The position numbers were made by a program, and so were the translations under genes. Below the pieces are notes generated by a model. It searched no databases. It was not told the origin of the DNA and was given only the letters and a program-made list of their open reading frames with translations. 6,624 nt of DNA, taken from positions 1-6,624 of the forward strand of contig JAFAFM010000290.1 in assembly GCA_023423495.1 (NCBI GenBank). The letters run 5' to 3'. Source of the stretch: Armatimonadota bacterium. GTDB taxonomy: Bacteria > Armatimonadota > Fimbriimonadia > Fimbriimonadales > Fimbriimonadaceae. Below, in pieces: positions 1-4,383 of the stretch (position 1 is its first letter; each line of letters opens with the position of its first letter).

Positions 1-275
1 ATGTGACAGTTGGCGTTTACACGGCCGGGGCCAAAACCTTTGCGGAGAAGAACCGGATCGAATTGGTGGACGGCGAGAAACTGCTTTCGCTGGTGAAAGA
101 GGTCCAGGGTCCGCGGACGATCGCGGCGCCGGTAGTCGTGGATAAGAGCGATCCCACATGTCCGCAGTGCGGGGCGATCATGGTGCTCCGGACGGCCAAG
201 AAAGGAACCAATGCGGGCTCCAACTTCTGGGGCTGCTCCAACTATCCATCGTGTCGCGGCACCCGGGCGATGTGA
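1..275 (+). CDS. Mrr-type restriction endonuclease with C-terminal zinc ribbon (C-terminal fragment)
   Basis: Only the last ~91 codons are present; the gene begins upstream of the window. The reading frame is open from the edge to TGA at 273-275. Counting from the GTG at position 3, residues 2-31 (VTVGVYTAGAKTFAEKN, then IELVDGEKLLSLV) match the end of the Mrr_cat nuclease fold, where a conserved strand is followed by 'FAEKNxIELIDGxKL'. The GTG is therefore an internal Val codon, not a start. Residues 53-84 carry CPQC...GC...C (Cys53, Cys56, Cys78, Cys84), a topoisomerase-type C4 zinc ribbon often found after such domains. In the known family the protein cleaves DNA, often modified DNA, or acts as a nuclease of uncertain target. 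The catalytic D...ExK residues would lie upstream and cannot be checked. Family call is solid; substrate is unknown. Confidence 0.8.
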   Translation, partial: VTVGVYTAGAKTFAEKNRIELVDGEKLLSLVKEVQGPRTIAAPVVVDKSDPTCPQCGAIMVLRTAKKGTNAGSNFWGCSNYPSCRGTRAM

Positions 276-283
276 GCGGCGTG

Positions 284-289
284 TAGAAT
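284..289 (+). promoter_or_regulatory. TAGAAT -10 box, putative leaderless promoter of the GNAT gene
   Basis: TAGAAT (5 of 6 bases of TATAAT) ends 6 nt before the ATG at 296, and no Shine-Dalgarno sequence lies between them. At this spacing transcription would start at or next to the A of the ATG, giving a leaderless mRNA. The same ten bases TAGAATCCGC recur at 2075-2084, again just before an ATG. No -35 resembling TTGACA is visible at the expected distance, which is coding sequence of the preceding gene. Confidence 0.45.
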
Positions 290-295
290 CCGCCG

Positions 296-805
296 ATGCG
301 CATCGTAAAACTCACCCCCGAGCGGTGGCCGGAATATAAAGAGCTTCGGCTAACTGCGCTGCGGACCGACCCCGATGCGTTCGGCGCGACCTACGCTTCC
401 AGCCTGGCCCGACCGGATGAATGGTGGCAGGGAGTATTGGAAGCGGCGGAAATCGACCCCAACCGTACCGTCCTTTTTGCTGAAGTCGGCGGGGAGCTTG
501 TCGGTCTGGCAGGTGCGTATCCGGAGCAGGAAGCGGGATGCGTGGATGTGACGCAGATGTTCGTTAGGCCAGAGCATCGGGGCAAGGGGATCGGGCGTGC
601 GCTCCTGAAGGCGGTGGTGGAAGAGGTTAAGGCGGAAAAGATCAGACTGTGCGTGAATTCGGATTTCCCCGCGGCGGTCGCGCTGTACAAAGACTTCGGA
701 TTTGAAGTCATTGCGGAGTCGGAGGGGGTACGGTCGGACGGCTCGCGTTTTCCGGAGTACTTCATGGAGCTTCGGCGGCAATCTGGGGATAATTGCAGAA
801 GTTAA
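296..805 (+). CDS. GNAT family N-acetyltransferase
   Basis: A 169-residue protein, the usual length for a single-domain GCN5-related acetyltransferase, which transfers acetyl from acetyl-CoA to an amine. The N-terminal helices (residues 8-35, 'LTPERWPEYKELRLTAL...DAFG') resemble the substrate-side region of this group. The acetyl-CoA pyrophosphate loop is RGKGIG at residues 95-100 after 'MFVRPEHR'. The C-terminal signature 'ALYKDFGFE' lies at 129-137. It is cytoplasmic, with no signal peptide. The ATG at 296 is preceded by TAGAAT rather than a ribosome site, so translation may be leaderless. The TAA at 803-805 overlaps the Shine-Dalgarno of the next gene, so the two are probably co-transcribed and translationally coupled. 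The substrate cannot be predicted. Confidence 0.88.
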   Translation: MRIVKLTPERWPEYKELRLTALRTDPDAFGATYASSLARPDEWWQGVLEAAEIDPNRTVLFAEVGGELVGLAGAYPEQEAGCVDVTQMFVRPEHRGKGIGRALLKAVVEEVKAEKIRLCVNSDFPAAVALYKDFGFEVIAESEGVRSDGSRFPEYFMELRRQSGDNCRS

Positions 806-810
806 GGAGA
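804..810 (+). promoter_or_regulatory. Ribosome binding site of the VOC gene, overlapping the upstream stop
   Basis: AAGGAGA is a near-perfect Shine-Dalgarno ending 6 nt before the ATG at 817. It decides the start: a TTG at 793 in the same frame lies inside the preceding gene and has no ribosome site. The motif shares two bases with the GNAT stop codon (TAAGGAG), which favours translational coupling. Confidence 0.8.
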
Positions 811-816
811 CAAAAT

Positions 817-1302
817 ATGACACCCCCACAGAATTCAGTTTGCCTTTGGTATGACCGTGACGCCGAGGAAGCCGCTCGTTTCTATGCGCAGACTTTCCCA
901 AACTCCAAGGTGTTGGAGGTCAATTACGCCCCGGCCGACCTCCCTTCCGGCAAAGAAGGCGATCCCATCGTCGTCTGGTTTGAAGTGATGGGCATCACCT
1001 GTATGGGATTGAACGGTGGACCAACTTTCAAGCACAGTGAGGCGTTTTCATTCCAGGTGGCCACCAAGGATCAGGCGGAAACGGATCGGTACTGGAACGC
1101 GATCATTGAGAATGGCGGAGAAGCAAGCGTTTGCGGCTGGTGCAAAGATAAGTGGGGCGTTTCTTGGCAGATCACGCCGCTGGCGCTTACCGAGGCTTTA
1201 TCCAATCCTGACAAGGAGGCGGCAAAGCGCGCCTTTACGGCGATGATGGAGATGACCAAGATCGACGTGGCGGCGATCGAGGCCGCCGTCCGAGGCTCTT
1301 AG
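817..1302 (+). CDS. PhnB-like VOC family protein (3-demethylubiquinone-9 3-methyltransferase fold)
   Basis: A 161-residue protein of the PhnB / '3-dmu-9_3-mt' group of the vicinal oxygen chelate superfamily. Signature stretches are 'CLWYDRDAEEAARFYAQTF' (9-27), 'GLNGGP' (64-69), 'CGWCKDKWGVSWQITP' (106-121) and the helical tail 'AFTAMMEMTKIDVAAIEAA' (139-157). Despite the Pfam name, members generally have no shown methyltransferase activity and their reaction is unknown. The start follows from the strong ribosome site at 804-810. The gene lies 11 nt after the GNAT gene and probably shares its transcript. Its TAG (1300-1302) overlaps the TAA of the convergent gene. Confidence 0.9.
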   Translation: MTPPQNSVCLWYDRDAEEAARFYAQTFPNSKVLEVNYAPADLPSGKEGDPIVVWFEVMGITCMGLNGGPTFKHSEAFSFQVATKDQAETDRYWNAIIENGGEASVCGWCKDKWGVSWQITPLALTEALSNPDKEAAKRAFTAMMEMTKIDVAAIEAAVRGS

Positions 1303-2006
1303 CAGCGAGCGGTTTTTCGCTTCTTCCCTAGCCTGCCCTTGGCTTCAACCTTCCGGATGTAGTCAGGGGCAAAGGGCACCTTGCATGAGGTGTTGCCCAT
1401 ATCCACGTGCACCGGTCCGATCTCCTCGCCAACCTTAAGGGCCTCGTCGGTGAGTTCTGGCACGTAGGAGCCGAGGGAGATCACGTAGCTGTTCATCCGG
1501 TGCCGGATGGCAGACTGTTGTTGGTGGATGGTTTCCCGCACGCGTTGCAAATACTTGCGGAGCGCCAGAATGTCCAGTTCGGAGTTGTCCTTTACCGAAA
1601 TCAGACTAGAGAGGCACGCCCAGCCGGCAACCGCCGTTTTCTCGTCCGGCGATTCGATCCACTTTTGGGCCAGATCCCACGCATGCGGACTGTCCGATGC
1701 AACCCAAGCAACGGCGTATTCGGCAACAGGCAGACTATCGGCTTTTTCCAGCCAACCTTGGAAATCTTCCTGGGTCATCTTGGATTCGTCGGCAATGAGG
1801 CTGGCGAGATACATGGCATCGTAGATGCCCGTGTCATACAGCTCCATCGCGAGGCGGTAATCCTTCTTAACCGTCTTTTGAACCTTCTTCAACTCCTCGA
1901 CCTTCACGCCGAACAGCGGCTCGGATACGCCGTGGTTGCGGAGAATCCGCCGGTACCCTTCGGTTCCCAGTGGCTCGAGTTGGCTAACGATTTCCTCTGA
2001 GGTCAT
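1299..2006 (-). CDS. DNA alkylation repair protein (AlkD-like HEAT-repeat family)
   Basis: A 235-residue, largely helical protein. It matches the short bacterial DNA-alkylation-repair (PF08713) group related to Bacillus AlkD, which removes N3- and N7-alkylpurines using a HEAT-like repeat solenoid. Diagnostic stretches are 'AMYLASLIADESKMT' (64-78), 'YAVAWVASDSPHAWDLA' (97-113), 'AGWACLSSLIS' (127-137), 'MNSYVISLGSYVPEL' (171-185) and the C-terminal 'VDMGNTSCKVPFAPDYI' followed by the basic tail GKKRKTARC. This subgroup has not, to my knowledge, been shown to be an active glycosylase, so repair is inferred from homology. I chose the ATG at 2006 over a TTG at 2036 because a promoter-like TTGGCA/TACGAT pair lies just before it. 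It is divergent from the gene at 2088 and convergent with the VOC gene. Confidence 0.88.
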   Translation of the reverse strand: MTSEEIVSQLEPLGTEGYRRILRNHGVSEPLFGVKVEELKKVQKTVKKDYRLAMELYDTGIYDAMYLASLIADESKMTQEDFQGWLEKADSLPVAEYAVAWVASDSPHAWDLAQKWIESPDEKTAVAGWACLSSLISVKDNSELDILALRKYLQRVRETIHQQQSAIRHRMNSYVISLGSYVPELTDEALKVGEEIGPVHVDMGNTSCKVPFAPDYIRKVEAKGRLGKKRKTARC

Positions 2007-2013
2007 GCCGATT

Positions 2014-2043
2014 ATCGTATCTGTTTTCGCGGGCAAATGCCAA
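2014..2043 (-). promoter_or_regulatory. Putative promoter of the DNA alkylation repair gene, leaderless spacing
   Basis: On the - strand, TTGGCA (2043-2038; 5 of 6 bases of TTGACA) is followed 18 nt later by TACGAT (2019-2014; 4 of 6 bases of TATAAT). The ATG begins 7 nt after the -10 box. No Shine-Dalgarno is seen in those 7 nt, so the transcript would start at the ATG. The spacing supports the ATG at 2006 as the start codon. Confidence 0.45.
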
Positions 2044-2074
2044 ATCCGAAAGATTGCTCTTCCGAGTGATCAGC

Positions 2075-2080
2075 TAGAAT
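2075..2080 (+). promoter_or_regulatory. TAGAAT -10 box, putative leaderless promoter of the 2088 gene
   Basis: TAGAAT ends 7 nt before the ATG at 2088, and no ribosome site lies between them. It sits in the ten-base string TAGAATCCGC that also precedes the GNAT start at 296. A weak -35 candidate, TTGCTC at 2054-2059, has a short 15-nt spacer. Together with the opposing TTGGCA/TACGAT pair, the 81-bp gap 2007-2087 looks like a compact divergent promoter region. Confidence 0.45.
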
Positions 2081-2087
2081 CCGCAAT

Positions 2088-2552
2088 ATGGCAGTGCCGA
2101 AATCTATCCAAGCCTCTGTCGGCGACTGGAAGGGCAAATCAAAGCTGAACCTTCCCTACCTCCCACCGGAGGAACAGGTGACCGAGTCGGAATCCACCCT
2201 TCGTGTCTCCGTGGATGGAACCGGCGCGTTTGCCACCATTACCTATACCTGGAGCCACGACGGCAATCCCCAGGAGGGCACGATTCTGCTGGTCCGCAAA
2301 GCAGAGAATCCAGCGGTGGAATTGGCATGGGTCGACTCTTGGCACCAGCATGAGAGCATCCTGTATATGAAGGGCGAGGAGGCTGAATCCGGTTCGGTCC
2401 GAGTGGAAGGCTCCTGGCCCGCGGGCGACGAGATGTGGGGCTGGACCATCGAACTGGTCTTGGCAGAAGCCAGCTTGGTCCTGAAAATGGAAGTCGTGCA
2501 GCCCAACGGTGAAGCTACCTGGGCAGTGGAAGGCACCTATTCAAGAACCTGA
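2088..2552 (+). CDS. Hypothetical protein, probable all-beta (DUF1579/calycin-like)
   Basis: A 154-residue cytoplasmic protein that I do not recognise with certainty. It opens with 'IQASVGDWKGKSKLNLPYLPP', then shows alternating beta-strand patterns: 'LRVSVDGTGAFATITYTWSHDGNPQEGTILLV', 'VELAWVDSW', 'GSVRVEGSW', 'WGWTIELVL', 'LVLKMEVVQPNGEATWAVEGTY'. The WxGK opening and the ladder of strands ending in 'EGTY' resemble small barrel proteins such as DUF1579 or lipocalin-like folds, which may bind or sense a ligand; that is inference. It has eight Trp and no Cys. The start is ATG 2088, after a TAGAAT box and without a Shine-Dalgarno. Its TGA directly abuts the ATG of the next gene, so the two are almost certainly one transcript. 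Confidence 0.8.
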   Translation: MAVPKSIQASVGDWKGKSKLNLPYLPPEEQVTESESTLRVSVDGTGAFATITYTWSHDGNPQEGTILLVRKAENPAVELAWVDSWHQHESILYMKGEEAESGSVRVEGSWPAGDEMWGWTIELVLAEASLVLKMEVVQPNGEATWAVEGTYSRT

Positions 2553-2846
2553 ATGGAAGTTGTCGACTACGAGCCGTACGCTTGGTTCCTCTTTGAACAG
2601 GAAGGCCAGCACTTTGTGGACGTCAACTGCAACCATAGCGCCGTCGGCTACGGCATCCTAGTTCAGCTAAACGAGGAAGAAGAAGGGCTGTATCGAGACT
2701 TCGGCCGCCCTTACATCGACAAACTGGCCCAATCCATCCAAGACGCCGGGCCTGGTTCGACCTTACAACTGCGCGACGTCACTCCCGATTACCGGGAAGA
2801 AACCAAGCGGGCGATCGAGGCTTGGCGGGTGAAACAAAGAAGCTAA
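2553..2846 (+). CDS. Hypothetical 97-residue protein coupled to the preceding gene
   Basis: A small acidic protein of unknown function. The first half is strand-rich, 'YAWFLFEQEGQHFVDVNCN' (9-27) and 'SAVGYGILVQLNEEEEGLY' (29-47). The second half has a probable helix 'RPYIDKLAQSIQDA' (52-65), a strand 'TLQLRDV' (70-76) and a C-terminal helix from 'REETKRAIEAWRVKQ'. There is no signal peptide or membrane segment. The ATG begins immediately after the TGA of the upstream gene, so translation probably depends on ribosomes ending there; no separate ribosome site is evident. The TAA (2844-2846) overlaps the TAG of the convergent gene. The composition and coupling make it a credible gene; I assign no function. 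Confidence 0.72.
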   Translation: MEVVDYEPYAWFLFEQEGQHFVDVNCNHSAVGYGILVQLNEEEEGLYRDFGRPYIDKLAQSIQDAGPGSTLQLRDVTPDYREETKRAIEAWRVKQRS

Positions 2847-3361
2847 CCGCCACGTCTTAGCGGAACTCGGTCATAAGTAACGGGCACGATCAAACTCAGA
2901 ATGTACACGCCATCTCCGCCCAGCGCGCGCCTGGTTGTTTCGATCCGATAAACGCCCCTGTTCTCCCTTGTGATTCGTTTCATCCGAGCAATGATCTCGT
3001 CGGGCTTCCGAACCTTTACCGCTTCGGCGGTCATGATTTCGAGCTTGGGGTCGGTAAGGTCGATCACTTCGTTCTCAAGGATGATGAGGCGTGATTTGCC
3101 CTCGATCCACTTCTTCATCTGGGCTTCGGGTGCCTTAACCAACAGGTGCATCTTTCCCTCGTTTAAGGCGCCTTTGATCACCTGTTCGACTTCCACAATC
3201 GCATTCACGTGGGATTGCTTCTCGATGTGGGTGATACGGCCGATGCAAATCTCGCGCGAGTTCAGCGTGATCGCTTCTAAGCTGTGGATCGAGCGTGCGA
3301 GGGGCTGAGCGGTGATAAAGCCAGTGAGGCAGAGCATGGAGAGCATGACGAAGAATCGCAT
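2843..3361 (-). CDS. Exported hypothetical protein with 'GRIT...VEVEQVIKG' domain
   Basis: A 172-residue protein with a clear N-terminal signal sequence: MRFF, a hydrophobic core (residues 5-17), then 'ITAQPLA' as a likely cleavage region. The mature part contains 'EICIGRITHIEKQSHVNAIVEVEQVIKG' (37-64), a strand-turn-strand pattern seen in many exported proteins whose domain mediates unknown interactions ('GxV..V......V.V..vlKG'). Strand and helix alternations follow. No catalytic motif is seen. An ATG at 3367, two codons upstream, is an alternative start; neither has a strong ribosome site. It lies 41 nt downstream of the cupin gene on the same strand and is probably its operon partner, acting outside the cytoplasm. 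Its TAG (2843-2845) overlaps the stop of the + strand gene. Confidence 0.72.
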   Translation of the reverse strand: MRFFVMLSMLCLTGFITAQPLARSIHSLEAITLNSREICIGRITHIEKQSHVNAIVEVEQVIKGALNEGKMHLLVKAPEAQMKKWIEGKSRLIILENEVIDLTDPKLEIMTAEAVKVRKPDEIIARMKRITRENRGVYRIETTRRALGGDGVYILSLIVPVTYDRVPLRRGG

Positions 3362-3402
3362 GCCCATTGGACGCCAAAGCACTTTCTCAAGCTACAGAAA
3401 AG

Positions 3403-3753
3403 CTACTTCTTAATCTCGACTACGACCGCCTTGATGTGCGTTTTGCCGACATTCTGAGCCCAGTGCTTCTGAGCGGGCAGGAACACGGTGTCGCCGGGTT
3501 TCAAGTTCATCGTGACGGGCGCTTTCGTGCCTTCCACGATCTTCAGGGTTCCGCCTTGCACCACATAAACCACGTGATCTGGGTGTGCATGCATGCCGAT
3601 CTTTGCTCCCGGCTTGAAGTTGATTTCAAAGACTCGGACGCGGTCGTTAGTAAGCTTTTGCTTATAAATGGAAGGGCCGACTTTTGCCGGTTCTTGGGCA
3701 AGTCCACTCACGAAAAGAATGGACATCATGACGAGAATCATGGTGTGGCGCAT
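3403..3753 (-). CDS. Exported single-domain cupin protein
   Basis: A 116-residue protein. Residues 1-20 (MRHTMILVMMSILFVSGLAQ) form a signal peptide, so it should act in the periplasm or outside. The mature part is a small RmlC-like cupin. Motif 1 is 'PGAKIGMHAHPDHVVYVVQGG' with His55, His57 and probably His60 as metal ligands; the usual motif-1 Glu is absent. Motif 2 is 'PGDTVFLPAQKHWAQN' with His97 and Asn101. Such proteins may bind a metal and a small molecule or stabilise another enzyme; the substrate is unknown. The ATG at 3753 is fixed by an AAGGAGAA ribosome site 5 nt before it. A matching promoter lies just upstream. The exported protein at 3361-2843 follows 41 nt downstream. Confidence 0.88.
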   Translation of the reverse strand: MRHTMILVMMSILFVSGLAQEPAKVGPSIYKQKLTNDRVRVFEINFKPGAKIGMHAHPDHVVYVVQGGTLKIVEGTKAPVTMNLKPGDTVFLPAQKHWAQNVGKTHIKAVVVEIKK

Positions 3754-3758
3754 TTGAA

Positions 3759-3766
3759 TTCTCCTT
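3759..3766 (-). promoter_or_regulatory. Ribosome binding site of the cupin gene
   Basis: On the - strand AAGGAGAA ends 5 nt before the ATG at 3753. It sets the start there rather than at an in-frame upstream ATG at 3786, which would sit over the promoter and place a non-signal segment before the hydrophobic leader. Confidence 0.8.
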
Positions 3767-3781
3767 GCATAAGCATTATGC
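3767..3781. repeat. 15-bp inverted repeat over the cupin -10 box
   Basis: GCATAA-GCA-TTATGC is a perfect 6-bp inverted repeat with a 3-nt centre. It covers the putative -10 CATAAT (- strand, 3775-3780) and the predicted transcription start, and lies next to the ribosome site. The position is that of a repressor operator. A second dyad with the same TTATGCG half-site lies at 3818-3830. The function is inferred from position only. Confidence 0.5.
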
Positions 3782-3803
3782 GACAACTACCTGCTCTTGC
3801 CAA
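3775..3803 (-). promoter_or_regulatory. Predicted sigma-70-type promoter of the cupin operon
   Basis: On the - strand TTGGCA (3803-3798; 5 of 6 bases of TTGACA) and CATAAT (3780-3775; 5 of 6 of TATAAT) are separated by exactly 17 nt. Transcription would begin near 3768, giving a leader of about 15 nt that barely includes the ribosome site. It probably drives both the cupin and the exported protein gene downstream. Confidence 0.6.
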
Positions 3804-3817
3804 GGTTAAGCCACTTG

Positions 3818-3830
3818 CGCATGTTATGCG
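3818..3830. repeat. 13-bp inverted repeat upstream of the cupin promoter
   Basis: CGCAT-GTT-ATGCG is a perfect 5-bp inverted repeat with a 3-nt centre, 14 bp upstream of the predicted -35. It shares TTATGCG with the dyad over the -10; the two centres are about 50 bp apart, roughly five helical turns. It could be a second operator. The rest of the 175-bp gap 3754-3928 holds only a weak imperfect hairpin (3834-3854) and no gene. Confidence 0.4.
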
Positions 3831-3928
3831 GTTAGCTCTTCGTAACGAGAAGCTCACGGGTGAAACGCCAAACGGAGTGAAATACGCGGTTTCTAGGTGC
3901 CACAACCATGGTCCGAGAGTAACTATCC

Positions 3929-4288
3929 CTACTTCTCCTTGGCCCACGGTTGGTGGGAAGTCATCGCCAGTCTCCATCGACCACCGCGCCGAACGTATGT
4001 CGAGGCCACCGAACTCCGTTGGGCCTTGCCGTCGGCTCCTGTTGCCTCACCATGGTATGCCACCGCAGCACAGTCCGGGGTCAGTTCGACCACTTTCACG
4101 TCCGTCATCTTCACATGTGTCCAGCCCGATGTCTGTCCGGCAATCTCCACGGCTTTGTCCTTCGGCAGGAAGCCTGCAGGCTCCATCACGACCACCGCGT
4201 TGTCTTCCATCGCCTCTTGATAGAACTTGGGATCGGCCGCCCAGAATCGCTTCTCCAGGTCCGTGATTTCCTCGATTACATTTGCCAT
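3929..4288 (-). CDS. NTF2-like protein (DUF4440/SnoaL-type)
   Basis: A 119-residue cytoplasmic protein with the cone-shaped NTF2-like fold pattern. It has an N-terminal helix 'IEEITDLEKRFWAADPKFYQEAM' (5-27), then 'EDNAVVVMEPAGFLPKDKAVE' (28-48), strands around 'WTHVKMTDVKVVELTPDCAAVAYHGEATG' (56-84) and the closing pair 'RSSVASTYVRRGGRWRLAMTSHQPW' (91-115). The closing 'S.YvrrgGrWrla..hqT' signature is typical of DUF4440 proteins. Members include isomerases, dehydratases and many of unknown role; no substrate can be named. ATG 4288 is chosen because the fold starts there. A GAGGG 11 nt upstream is a weak ribosome site. It lies 95 nt after the VOC-GNAT gene on the same strand and may be read from it or from its own promoter. 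Confidence 0.85.
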   Translation of the reverse strand: MANVIEEITDLEKRFWAADPKFYQEAMEDNAVVVMEPAGFLPKDKAVEIAGQTSGWTHVKMTDVKVVELTPDCAAVAYHGEATGADGKAQRSSVASTYVRRGGRWRLAMTSHQPWAKEK

Positions 4289-4297
4289 ACATGAATA

Positions 4298-4312
4298 GAC
4301 CCTCTGAGAGTC
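4298..4312. repeat. Imperfect inverted repeat in the leader of the DUF4440 gene
   Basis: GACCCTC-T-GAGAGTC has 7-bp arms with one mismatch. It lies 9 nt before the start codon of the - strand gene and includes the weak GAGGG ribosome site, so as RNA it could fold over that site. It may also be a protein-binding dyad. No family motif is recognised. Confidence 0.35.
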
Positions 4313-4314
4313 TC

Positions 4315-4327
4315 GATTCGGCGAATC
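4315..4327. repeat. 13-bp perfect inverted repeat upstream of the DUF4440 gene
   Basis: GATTCG-G-CGAATC is a perfect 6-bp dyad with a single central base, 2 bp beyond the neighbouring imperfect dyad. The placement 27-39 bp before the ATG suits an operator. No convincing -35/-10 pair was found around it. Confidence 0.4.
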
Positions 4328-4383
4328 CCAGAAGGCTTGCGAGCAAGGGGACGGCTACCTGACCGATTACCAGAAATCTCGAC

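Noticed and set aside
277..295. Hairpin CGGCG-N9-CGCCG between the Mrr-type gene and the GNAT start.
   Set aside because: It is GC-rich with no T-run, so it is not a terminator. The TAGAAT box in its loop is the better explanation for this gap.
793..816. TTG at 793 as an upstream start of the VOC gene.
   Set aside because: It lies within the GNAT gene and has no ribosome site, whereas the ATG at 817 has a near-perfect one.
1407..2000. A + strand open frame antisense to the DNA alkylation repair gene.
   Set aside because: The - strand protein matches its family along its whole length, and the antisense frame has no recognisable domain.
2007..2036. TTG at 2036 as the start of the DNA alkylation repair gene.
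   Set aside because: It would add ten residues absent from the family and place the start inside the promoter-like region. The ATG at 2006 fits better.
3834..3854. Imperfect hairpin AGCTCTTCG-TAA-CGAGAAGCT between the cupin and DUF4440 genes.
   Set aside because: It has two weak pairs and no T-run on either strand. It sits about 75 nt past the DUF4440 stop, so a terminator call is not supported.
3367..4266. A long + strand open frame of about 300 codons antisense to the cupin and DUF4440 genes.
   Set aside because: It is low-complexity in its second half (Ser/Pro/Arg/His-rich), has no family match, and lies opposite two - strand genes with recognisable folds and one strong ribosome site.
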